Origin: UBA10427 sp003500135
GTDB lineage: Bacteria; Bacteroidota; Bacteroidia; Cytophagales; Cyclobacteriaceae
Assembly (NCBI GenBank): GCA_963966275.1
Contig: CAWZYQ010000011.1
Location: 1 to 45,262, forward strand
Length of the DNA stretch: 45,262 bases
Direction: 5' to 3'
Under the pieces are notes generated by a model. That model saw only the letters and a list, made by a program, of their open reading frames with translations. It ran no database searches and was not told the DNA's origin. The position numbers and the translations under genes are program-made. How positions within the stretch are numbered: the stretch's first letter is position 1; each line of letters opens with the position of its first letter. Below, piece after piece: positions 1 through 7,672 of the stretch.

Positions 1-100
1 AGGGCACACCCCTCTCAATTGCATTTAAATCAATGTGCGAAACTTGAGTTATTAATAATAAATTTAATAGTAAAACTTATTCGATCAACGGATGTTTTGG

Positions 101-685
101 TCAAACAATTTTTAATGGATCAATTATTTGGTTTTGCCTTAACCAGTTACCAATCATTTGCATGCCCCCCTGTGTTAATGCTGCTTCAGGATGAAACTGT
201 AAACCCCAAACCGGAAATTGACAGTCCTTTACGGCCATCACTTCCTTATTTTCCGTGGCGGCAAGTATTTGAAGGTTATCAGGTATGTCATCGCATACCA
301 GGGAGTGGTAACGAACCACATTGATTGAATTTGGCAATTCTTTAAAAATGGTTTGATCGTTATGGGTGATAACGGATATTTTGCCGTGCATTGGCTTTAT
401 AGCTTTTACCAGCCTGGCGCCTTTGTGAACGCACAATGCCTGATGCCCAAGGCAAACTCCGAGAATTGGCTTTTTTTTGTAAATTTCATTTATGTATTGC
501 ATTAAATAGCCGGCTTTTTCCGGGGTACCCGGGCCTGGCGATAACACCACGCCATGATATTTATCCCAATCAATCTTTGCCGGTGACAGGTCATGCTCGA
601 TCAGTTCACAATCCACTTCAAATTTTTCAAAATAATGAAGAAGGTTGAACGTGAATGAATCGTAATTGTCGATGATGAGTATCAA
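101..685 (-). CDS. pabA: Anthranilate/aminodeoxychorismate synthase glutamine amidotransferase subunit
   Basis: Class I glutamine amidotransferase of 194 aa that hydrolyses glutamine and passes ammonia to a chorismate-binding partner (TrpE or PabB) for tryptophan or folate synthesis. The catalytic Cys78 lies in GVCLGHQA and the His165/Glu167 pair in LQFHPE; the oxyanion-loop motif SPGPGTPE is at 49-56. Length is normal for the family. The start is a TTG that overlaps the stop of the upstream cvpA-like gene (TTGA); no in-frame ATG exists before residue 62, so the TTG is needed to keep the MILIIDNYDSFT N-terminus. It is last in a yqeY-cvpA-pabA run. No trpE or pabB is in the window, so TrpG versus PabA cannot be settled. 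Confidence 0.92.
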   Translation of the reverse strand: MILIIDNYDSFTFNLLHYFEKFEVDCELIEHDLSPAKIDWDKYHGVVLSPGPGTPEKAGYLMQYINEIYKKKPILGVCLGHQALCVHKGARLVKAIKPMHGKISVITHNDQTIFKELPNSINVVRYHSLVCDDIPDNLQILAATENKEVMAVKDCQFPVWGLQFHPEAALTQGGMQMIGNWLRQNQIIDPLKIV

Positions 686-1215
686 ACCCAGCCCTCTCTA
701 AAATATTGAACCAGGCTATCGTATATACTTTCAAATGCAGGAAACATAGCTGCAATAAATTTACCTACCGCCGGCGCTACATCCCGAACATATGGGTAAA
801 CTACCGCACCCTGGCCTTTTTCATCAAAGTACTGCCACCCCAAACCGTCAGATATCCATAGAAAGAGACTAATGATAAAAGACCATTTCAAGGCGCCTAC
901 AATGGCGCCAACCAGGTTATCTACGCTTCCAAGCGGTGTCAGGTTGATGATTTTTTTGAATACCCTGCCACTTAGGTTTACCGCCAAAACCACCATAATA
1001 AATAAGATTATGAAGACCACAACCGGAAGTCCCCGGCCCATATCAGGCAATACAGGCTGAACCCATTGGACGCCAAGATCCAATAACAAAAATGACCCAA
1101 TAATGGCCAATATTAGAGCCAATACACCTACAATTTCCAACAAAAACCCTTTTTGATAGCCTCTGTAGGCGCCAAACAAAATTAAGATCCCGAGAATGAT
1201 GTCAATGGTTTCCAA
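682..1215 (-). CDS. CvpA family membrane protein
   Basis: Inner-membrane protein of 177 aa with four predicted hydrophobic segments at about residues 4-18, 26-46, 62-82 and 100-122. The first hairpin carries the CvpA-type pattern (DIILGILILFGAYRGYQKG), and the PLGSVDNLVGAIVGA stretch before the last helix is characteristic. CvpA was first linked to colicin V production and purine-dependent phenotypes; the exact biochemical role is not established. It sits between yqeY (4 nt gap) and pabA (4 nt overlap), so it is probably cotranscribed with them. Confidence 0.85.
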   Translation of the reverse strand: METIDIILGILILFGAYRGYQKGFLLEIVGVLALILAIIGSFLLLDLGVQWVQPVLPDMGRGLPVVVFIILFIMVVLAVNLSGRVFKKIINLTPLGSVDNLVGAIVGALKWSFIISLFLWISDGLGWQYFDEKGQGAVVYPYVRDVAPAVGKFIAAMFPAFESIYDSLVQYFREGWV

Positions 1216-1219
1216 AAAC

Positions 1220-1681
1220 TTAGCTCAATAGTGCTTTTACTTTTTCAGAAATTGCTTTTCCGTCAGCTTTTCCCGCCAGGGTTTTGGTGGCAATACCCAT
1301 CACTTTTCCCATATCTTTCATTGACGATGCCCCTAGATCTGTTATAATTTTATTAACGGCTGCTTCGAGCTCCGCTTCCGACATTTGCTTGGGCAGATAT
1401 TCATGAATTACCTTCAGTTCATCCTCTTCAGCCGAAGCCAGGTCATCGCGACCCTGTTCTTTGTATAGCGCCATTGAATCCCGTCGTTGCTTGGCAGCTT
1501 TTTGTAAAATTTTCATTTCAGTGGCCGCACTAAGCTCCGCTTCGCCACCTTTTTCAGTTTCAGCCAGCATAATTGCGGATTTTATGCTGCGAAGAGCGCG
1601 AAGCCGGTCTTTATCCTTAGCCAGCATGGCCTTTTTTATATCTGCTTCTATTTGTGCTTTTAAACTCATAAATTGCTCCAT
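1220..1681 (-). CDS. yqeY: GatB/YqeY domain-containing protein
   Basis: Soluble helical protein of 153 aa (about 149 aa from the second Met). It resembles the tRNA-binding tail domain of the GatB amidotransferase subunit, found alone in the YqeY family. The N-terminal helices (MSLKAQIEADIKKAMLAKDK) and the GKVMGIATKTLAGKADGK segment near the C-terminus fit the family closely. The family's usual start is MSLK, so translation may begin at 1669 rather than at the ATG at 1681. The function is unproven; a link to tRNA handling is inferred from the domain. It is first in the yqeY-cvpA-pabA run and divergent from pdxJ across 41 bp. Confidence 0.88.
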   Translation of the reverse strand: MEQFMSLKAQIEADIKKAMLAKDKDRLRALRSIKSAIMLAETEKGGEAELSAATEMKILQKAAKQRRDSMALYKEQGRDDLASAEEDELKVIHEYLPKQMSEAELEAAVNKIITDLGASSMKDMGKVMGIATKTLAGKADGKAISEKVKALLS

Positions 1682-1722
1682 TAATAGTTTTCTGCGCTAA
1701 TTTAGCCAATAAAATCACAAAG

Positions 1723-2439
1723 ATGACGAGATTAAGTGTGAATATCAATAAAATTGCCACCCTGCGAAATGCACGCGGAGGAAACAATCCCAACGTTGTT
1801 CAGGTGGCTGTTGATTGCGAAAAATTCGGGGCTGAGGGCATTACTGTACATCCCCGACCCGATGAAAGGCATATTACTAGAAAAGATGTTTACGACCTGA
1901 AAAAAATTGTCACTACTGAGTTTAATATCGAGGGATATCCGGATGACAGGTACATGGAAATCGTGCTTGATGTGCGGCCCACCCAAGCTACCCTGGTACC
2001 CGATCCACCGGACACCCTTACTTCAAATGCAGGCTGGGATACATTAGCAAAGGCCTCTTTATTGAAAGAAGTAATTGCAGAGCTCAAAAAACATGGTATG
2101 CGCGTCTCGATATTTGTTGACCCCGACGAAAAAATGGTAGAAGGGGCTGCGGAATGTGGGGCTGACCGGGTAGAATTGTACACCGAACCTTATGCGTCAA
2201 ATTTTCATAAGGATCGGGAAAAAGCGGTGGGCAATTATATTAAAGCTGCTGAAAAGGCAAAATCGCTCGGCCTGGGTTTAAATGCCGGTCATGATCTTGA
2301 CCTGCACAATCTGCATTTCCTAATCGCCAAAATACCTTATATTGACGAAGTATCAATTGGCCATGCTTTAATTTGCGATGCCTTGTACTACGGACTGGAA
2401 AATACCATTCAAATGTATAAACGAAAATTGAAAATATAG
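1723..2439 (+). CDS. pdxJ: Pyridoxine 5'-phosphate synthase
   Basis: PdxJ condenses 3-amino-2-oxopropyl phosphate with 1-deoxy-D-xylulose 5-phosphate to make pyridoxine 5'-phosphate, the last ring-forming step of DXP-dependent vitamin B6 synthesis. At 238 aa it is a standard-length TIM barrel. Family motifs are intact: NINKIATLRNARGGNNP near the N-terminus, ITVHPRPDERHI, and GLNAGHDLDLHNL towards the C-terminus. Its substrate DXP is the product of dxs, which is also in this window. It is followed after 4 nt by yicC, so the two probably share a transcript. Confidence 0.97.
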   Translation: MTRLSVNINKIATLRNARGGNNPNVVQVAVDCEKFGAEGITVHPRPDERHITRKDVYDLKKIVTTEFNIEGYPDDRYMEIVLDVRPTQATLVPDPPDTLTSNAGWDTLAKASLLKEVIAELKKHGMRVSIFVDPDEKMVEGAAECGADRVELYTEPYASNFHKDREKAVGNYIKAAEKAKSLGLGLNAGHDLDLHNLHFLIAKIPYIDEVSIGHALICDALYYGLENTIQMYKRKLKI

Positions 2440-2443
2440 CAAC

Positions 2444-3322
2444 ATGAATAAATCGATGACTGGCTATGGGATGGCACGCCACGATGATGACACTTTGAGC
2501 GTATATGTTGAGGTGAAAACATTGAACTCCAAATACATGGACGCCAATTTAAGGTTGCCAAAATCGCTTAGTGATAAAGAAGTGGAAATTCGGCAGCGCA
2601 TCAATGATATAATAGAAAGAGGCAAGGTAAACCTGATCATCGAGTATGTTAGAAAAGATGATGGTAGCATAATAATGGGCGTGAATGAAAAGCTGTTTAA
2701 AACCTATTTCAATAAGTTTCAAAAGCTTTCAAAAGAAGTAAATCAGGGTGCGGAAGATATTTTTCGAATGGCCATTCAAATGCCCGATGTCATTATCAGC
2801 CTGGAAAATGAAGAAACCATCGAGAAGGACTGGAAAATTATAGGGAAAATGGTTGAGGAGGCGCTGGAAAAATGTGATGATTTCAGAAAGAAAGAAGGCG
2901 ATAACCTGACGAAAAAACTGGAGCAATATGCCATAAACATTGAACAACTACTGATTGAAGCTAAAAGGCTGGATCCGGAACGTCTCGACGTTCTCAAGCA
3001 ACGATTGATACAGGGCCTTGAAGAGTTACAACAAAAGGATGATGTTGATAAAAATCGTTTTGAACAGGAGTTGGTGTATTACATTGAGAAATTGGATATC
3101 AGCGAAGAAAAGGTACGATTAAAAAGCCACATCGAATATTTCAAAGAAGTGCTTCATGCTTCCTCCTCTCAAGGCAAAAAGCTTAATTTTATTTCGCAAG
3201 AAATGGGCCGGGAGATCAATACAATGGGTGCAAAGGCCAATTATGCCCCATTGCAAAAATGCGTGGTGAACATGAAAGAAGAACTTGAGAAAATTAAGGA
3301 ACAGGTTTTAAATTTATTATAG
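2444..3322 (+). CDS. yicC: YicC family endoribonuclease-like protein
   Basis: A 292-aa protein of the YicC/YloC family, whose E. coli member is an endoribonuclease implicated in RNA turnover. The N-terminal signature MNKSMTGYGMA and the C-terminal stretch KLNFISQEMGREINTMGAKA are both intact and diagnostic. The middle is rich in charged helices. The start 4 nt after pdxJ implies translational coupling or a shared transcript. A strong hairpin with a T-run follows the stop directly, marking the end of the pdxJ-yicC unit. Confidence 0.93.
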   Translation: MNKSMTGYGMARHDDDTLSVYVEVKTLNSKYMDANLRLPKSLSDKEVEIRQRINDIIERGKVNLIIEYVRKDDGSIIMGVNEKLFKTYFNKFQKLSKEVNQGAEDIFRMAIQMPDVIISLENEETIEKDWKIIGKMVEEALEKCDDFRKKEGDNLTKKLEQYAINIEQLLIEAKRLDPERLDVLKQRLIQGLEELQQKDDVDKNRFEQELVYYIEKLDISEEKVRLKSHIEYFKEVLHASSSQGKKLNFISQEMGREINTMGAKANYAPLQKCVVNMKEELEKIKEQVLNLL

Positions 3323-3326
3323 ACAA

Positions 3327-3358
3327 AAAAACCACATTCGGTTCTGAATGCGGTTTTT
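3327..3358. terminator. Bidirectional intrinsic terminator between yicC and a convergent gene
   Basis: The arms AAAAACCaCATTC (3327-3339) and GAATGcGGTTTTT (3346-3358) pair with one A-C mismatch around a 6-nt loop. A-runs and T-runs flank the stem on both sides, so it can work for yicC on the plus strand and for the minus-strand membrane protein that ends at 3383. Confidence 0.8.
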
Positions 3359-3382
3359 ATCGAGTAAACTCACTAATAAATC

Positions 3383-4123
3383 CTATGAAACTACCTGGCC
3401 ATTAGCTGTATTTTTAAGTTTTGCAATCCTGAAAGCCTTGCGTTCCTTATATCCGCAGTAGTCGCATTTGTAAAACTTCATCAATTCACCTTCGGTATTT
3501 TCAGATGGTGACTCAATAATTTCTTCCTTTGTCACTTTTAGGGTCTGATAGTTACATTCAGGGCATTGCTGTGCAATGAGATGACCTGCATATTTTTCTA
3601 TTTTCGTATATCCGGTTTCTTCGTCTATCCATACATCGTAGTCTACCGAAAACACATTTTCTTCTGCCTGCATACCTTCGTCCAAATAAACATCCTCTTC
3701 ATCTTCGCTCAATAATTTCATTGGCTTTCCGGATTTTGGAGAGATTCTTGGGGCATACCTAAGTTTTTTCAGCCTTTTTTCTACAAAAAAAGGATAATAA
3801 AACTTCAACAAATTACTAACTATTACGCCGACGATAAGCCCCATCATGAGCGTAACAAAAACTCGAACACCTACCCATAAAACCTCACCTGCGGGTACCA
3901 ATGTGTTGATGTAAATACCAATGGCAATTAGTAAAAATACACTGGCGTACCAGTAATTGCTGATTTCGTGTTTGTTGAGGTAATCGTACCGCTTTTTGTA
4001 GTCGCGGATCATGGTAAGGCTAAAAAGATGGTAGAAAATGATGATAAGCGAAATGGCCAACATCAGGTAAGCTGCATATCTACCATAAGTATTCCATGTG
4101 TCCAGGTCGATATAAATGTTCAT
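3383..4123 (-). CDS. Unknown membrane protein with C-terminal zinc-ribbon-like motif
   Basis: I do not recognise a named family. The 246-aa product has three clear hydrophobic segments (about residues 17-38, 58-75 and 82-106), then a basic stretch, an acidic linker (LLSEDEEDVYLDEG) and a C-terminal cytoplasmic-type domain. That domain has two CxxC pairs about 30 residues apart (CPEC and CDYC, the latter followed by GYKERKAF), the layout of a zinc ribbon. The gene stands alone, facing yicC across a terminator. About 180 bp of AT-rich DNA with no recognised gene separates it from the peptidase gene. A sensor or quality-control role is conceivable but not supported. Confidence 0.75.
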   Translation of the reverse strand: MNIYIDLDTWNTYGRYAAYLMLAISLIIIFYHLFSLTMIRDYKKRYDYLNKHEISNYWYASVFLLIAIGIYINTLVPAGEVLWVGVRVFVTLMMGLIVGVIVSNLLKFYYPFFVEKRLKKLRYAPRISPKSGKPMKLLSEDEEDVYLDEGMQAEENVFSVDYDVWIDEETGYTKIEKYAGHLIAQQCPECNYQTLKVTKEEIIESPSENTEGELMKFYKCDYCGYKERKAFRIAKLKNTANGQVVS

Positions 4124-4307
4124 GATTCTGTAAAATTTTCTTCAAACCCTAGCTATAAATATAAAAAAATGTACTCTTAAGAGGATGAAATATAATAATA
4201 TTTCTTGATTATAGATATTAATTCATCCACTTATCACAACAATATCAAAAATTAAATTGGGATTTTCAGAAGATTACACGTTAAAATTTCATTAAACTCT
4301 GAAAAAA

Positions 4308-6518
4308 TTAAAGTTTTTCCAAAACAAAATCAGTCATCATTTGATACAAATGCAGCCTGTTTTTCCGGGTAGACATCCCATGATTGGCATTTGGATAATA
4401 AAAAGACCGGAATTGTTTATTGGCATCTATCAGAGCCTGTTGTAAATGAACACTGTTCTGAAAATGAACATTGTCGTCACCGGTACCGTGAATAAGCAAC
4501 AGGTCTCCTTTAAGTTTTTCGGCATGATTGATCGGTGAAAAGGCATCGTAGCCTTCGGGGTTTTCCTGTGGCAACCCCTGGTATCTCTCGGTATAGATGG
4601 TATCATAAAACCGCCAATTGGTAACCGGAGCCACAGATATGGCCATATTAAATACATCGTTGCCCACAAAAAGCGCCAAGGCCGACATGTAACCCCCATA
4701 ACTCCAACCCCATATCCCGATGCGATCGGGATCAACATAGGGGAGCGTCTGCAAAAAACGTGCACCGGCAATTTGATCCAGTACTTCAAGCTTTCCCATC
4801 TGAGCGTAAGTGCTGTGCTTAAAATCAACCCCTCTTCCATCGGTACCCCTGTTATCAATACTGACAATCAGATATCCTTTTTGTGCAATATACTGATGCC
4901 ACATTTCCCTCGTTCCACCCCATTCGTTCTGTACAGTTTGATTGCCCGGACCGCCATAAACATGCATTAAAACAGGGTATTGTTTCGTGGAATCAAAGTC
5001 TACGGGTTTGATCATATATCCGTGCAATGTTGTACTATCCTGAATTTTTAGCTCAAAAAACGTTCTTTGGGTTAATTGATAATTTGCCGCTCTTTGCAAA
5101 AGTGAATTATTGCGCTCCAAAATTTTAACCTCCTTACCTCCTGATTCATATAACACGCTTGTGCTGGGCCTTTCCGTATTGGAAAATGTATCGACGAAAT
5201 ATTTAAAATCAGGACTAAAATCAGTTTTGTGAATTCCGGGGGCCTGTGTGATTTTGGCCTTCTTTTTACCATCTGTCCTTATGGAATATAAGTGGCGCTC
5301 AAGAGGGCTATCTTCAGTTGATATATAGTATATCGTATTTTTCTTTTCATCAATACCGATCAGTTCGCTTACTTCCCAGTTTCCTTCTGTTACCTGACTG
5401 ATAAGTCCGCCTTCGATTGAATAATGGTAAATATGCTTGAAGCCATCTTTTTCACTGGTTTTAAAAAAGGCTTCGCCATCGGATGTATATGTAAGGTCGT
5501 CAGTGTAATCCATGTCGACAAAAGTGCCACTGGTTTCATGATACACTTCATTTGTATCTCCGGTGTTGGGGTTGGCATGAATGATCTTCAGGTCGTTTTG
5601 CAGCCTGTTGAGTTTTATGAACGATAACATTTGCTTTTGCGGCACCCAATACATTCGCGGTATGTAAATATCAGGCTCCTCGCCACTTTCAATTTTGGTG
5701 GTTTCACCATTTTTTAGGTCGTAAACATGTAGGGAAACAGTAGAATTGGTTTCTCCGGCTTTAGGATATTTGAAACGATAATCTTTGGGATATAAGGCGC
5801 CCCACAACTGCATGTTGTATTCAGGTACATCCCTTTCATCAAATCGCAGGAAGGCAACCATTTGGCCATCGGGAGACCAACTGAAAGCCTTGGACATGGA
5901 AAACTCCTCTTCGTAAACCCAGTCAGCCGCACCATTTATTATTTCATTTTTCTTACCGTCCCGGGTAATCGCCAAATGTTTATTATTGGCAAGGTTGTAG
6001 TAGTACAGGTTATTATTTTTTACATAAGCAATATTGCCACCATCGGGAGAAAAGGTGGCGTATGATATTTTTTCATTACTTTCATTTAGTTTCTGAATAC
6101 TTCCAGAGTTTATATCGTAAATGTAAAATACCGCTACGCTTGAACGACGATAAATTTGTTCAACATCTGTCTTTAGCAATATCTTTTCTTCGGTGCTATT
6201 AAAAGCATAGTCACCTATTCTTGGCACATCACCTTCGGGCCATTTCAACTGCTGGGGATCAAATAAGATGTCAGTCATATCACCTGAAGTGATATCATAT
6301 TTCACCAGGATGTCATTCTGGGATTCCCCATCATAAATAAGCGCTGAATAAAAGCGCCCGTCTTTCATCCACGACACCGATCCAAAACGATCGGCAGAAA
6401 GCTTGTTGGTGAGGAAAATATCTTCCAGGGTGAATGTTTGTGCCTTAACCGATAGTGGTGTGCATATAACTAAAATGAACATCCATCGTAAAAATGAGGG
6501 CAATGATATTTTATGCAT
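4308..6518 (-). CDS. Dipeptidyl peptidase IV, S9B family, exported
   Basis: Serine exopeptidase that removes Xaa-Pro or Xaa-Ala dipeptides from peptide N-termini, here with a Sec signal peptide (about residues 1-26, ending VKAQ). The N-terminal half is a beta-propeller with repeated WSPDG-like strands and the EEEFSMSKAFSWSPDG segment, which holds the Glu pair that anchors the substrate N-terminus in this family. The C-terminal alpha/beta-hydrolase domain carries the full triad: Ser606 in GWSYGG, Asp in HGTGDDNVHF (681-682) and His713 in NANHGMS. Length (736 aa) is typical of Bacteroidota DPP4. It is monocistronic, likely periplasmic, and used for peptide scavenging. Confidence 0.95.
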   Translation of the reverse strand: MHKISLPSFLRWMFILVICTPLSVKAQTFTLEDIFLTNKLSADRFGSVSWMKDGRFYSALIYDGESQNDILVKYDITSGDMTDILFDPQQLKWPEGDVPRIGDYAFNSTEEKILLKTDVEQIYRRSSVAVFYIYDINSGSIQKLNESNEKISYATFSPDGGNIAYVKNNNLYYYNLANNKHLAITRDGKKNEIINGAADWVYEEEFSMSKAFSWSPDGQMVAFLRFDERDVPEYNMQLWGALYPKDYRFKYPKAGETNSTVSLHVYDLKNGETTKIESGEEPDIYIPRMYWVPQKQMLSFIKLNRLQNDLKIIHANPNTGDTNEVYHETSGTFVDMDYTDDLTYTSDGEAFFKTSEKDGFKHIYHYSIEGGLISQVTEGNWEVSELIGIDEKKNTIYYISTEDSPLERHLYSIRTDGKKKAKITQAPGIHKTDFSPDFKYFVDTFSNTERPSTSVLYESGGKEVKILERNNSLLQRAANYQLTQRTFFELKIQDSTTLHGYMIKPVDFDSTKQYPVLMHVYGGPGNQTVQNEWGGTREMWHQYIAQKGYLIVSIDNRGTDGRGVDFKHSTYAQMGKLEVLDQIAGARFLQTLPYVDPDRIGIWGWSYGGYMSALALFVGNDVFNMAISVAPVTNWRFYDTIYTERYQGLPQENPEGYDAFSPINHAEKLKGDLLLIHGTGDDNVHFQNSVHLQQALIDANKQFRSFYYPNANHGMSTRKNRLHLYQMMTDFVLEKL

Positions 6519-6565
6519 CCTAAAATATTTTTATTTAATTTTTGTAAAAATATAGAATTCCGGCC

Positions 6566-6886
6566 ATGACAAAGAAAAAATCTTTCAGTAGCCTGATAAA
6601 TAACTCCGAAACACCCGTTTTGGTTGACTTTTACGCTAATTGGTGTGGCCCATGCCATTCGCTTTCTCCCATTATCCAGGAGGTAGCGCGGGATTTATCG
6701 GGTAAAATCAAAGTTATAAAAATTGATGTAGATAAAAACAGACATGCGGCGGAGAAGTATCAGATTCGCGGCGTACCCACCATGATGCTGTTCAATAAAG
6801 GAAAGATACTATGGCGCCAATCAGGAGTGTTACCCAAAAATGCAATCACTCAGGCCGTTTTGCAGCGTCTGCCAAAAACTGCTTAG
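6566..6886 (+). CDS. Thioredoxin family protein
   Basis: Cytoplasmic thioredoxin-fold protein of 106 aa. The redox centre is WCGPCH with Cys27 and Cys30, where classical thioredoxin has WCGPCK. The cis-proline is Pro71 in RGVPTMMLF, and PVLVDFYANWCGPC is the standard second strand. There is no signal peptide, so it is a general disulfide reductase or a specialised thioredoxin. The His in place of Lys after the second Cys may change its redox potential; that is inference. It is divergent from the peptidase gene (47 bp gap) and overlaps the end of the convergent hydrolase gene by 4 nt. Confidence 0.93.
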   Translation: MTKKKSFSSLINNSETPVLVDFYANWCGPCHSLSPIIQEVARDLSGKIKVIKIDVDKNRHAAEKYQIRGVPTMMLFNKGKILWRQSGVLPKNAITQAVLQRLPKTA

Positions 6887-7662
6887 TTATCGGACATTTG
6901 CTCACAGAATTCCAATAAAATACGTTGGGTTTCGGCAGGTTTTTCGAACATCAGCATGTGCGCTGCTTTTTCCAAGAGGTGTAGTTTGTCCATACCAACG
7001 AGATACCCCATGTTGGCGCTGATCTCGGCCGTTACATTTTGGTCTTCTTTTCCTGCGATGATCAACATTTTATACTTATTTCTCTTCATAATCGCAGCAT
7101 TGTCATTTCTGTCGCGCATGGCTCCTGCATAGCGCTGAATGCTTTGCGGCTGCAGCTTCATAGCCTCATTTTTCAATGCTTCAATAACTGGCTTCAGGAC
7201 CGGCTGATTGGGAGGGTAGAACAATGATGGTATAAAAGTGCGGACGAATGGGCCAACACCCTGCCGATGTATAAAGTTGATTAGTTTGTTTCTGCTGGCT
7301 TTCTTTTGCCTGCTATCAGCGAAACAGGATGAGTTTAAAAGGCATAATCCTGATAAACTTTCAGGCTTTTGTTTTAATGCCTCTAATGCAATATATCCTC
7401 CCATGGAATGACCAATCCAAATACTTTTTTTCACCTTGTAGACTTGTTCGAGATCAAACAAAATGGATTCGGCTACGTCTTTCAGTGAGAAATTGCCCAT
7501 TGGTAGTGGGGAACTTCCAAAACCGGGTATATCAGGGGTAATTACTTGATAACTCGACCTGAAAGGGACAACAAAATCATTCCAGATTTTATTTGATTCA
7601 CAAAATCCATGTAGAAATACAAGGGTAGGCCCTTTGCGAGCCTCATTAGCTGCTATTTTCAT
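6883..7662 (-). CDS. Alpha/beta hydrolase
   Basis: A 259-aa alpha/beta-hydrolase-fold enzyme. The visible triad is Ser86 in the nucleophile elbow GHSMGG, Asp207 in GKEDQNV and His235 in KAAHMLMFEKP; the oxyanion-hole motif HGF is at residues 18-20. It is most like the broad esterase/thioesterase/C-C hydrolase group, so a substrate cannot be named. The gene lies 10 nt downstream of dxs on the same strand and probably rides on its transcript. Confidence 0.9.
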   Translation of the reverse strand: MKIAANEARKGPTLVFLHGFCESNKIWNDFVVPFRSSYQVITPDIPGFGSSPLPMGNFSLKDVAESILFDLEQVYKVKKSIWIGHSMGGYIALEALKQKPESLSGLCLLNSSCFADSRQKKASRNKLINFIHRQGVGPFVRTFIPSLFYPPNQPVLKPVIEALKNEAMKLQPQSIQRYAGAMRDRNDNAAIMKRNKYKMLIIAGKEDQNVTAEISANMGYLVGMDKLHLLEKAAHMLMFEKPAETQRILLEFCEQMSDN

Positions 7663-7672
7663 AGCGTATAAA

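Noticed and set aside
1..100. Possible gene fragment at the left edge
   Set aside because: The first 100 bp are AT-rich downstream sequence of pabA with no coding signal.
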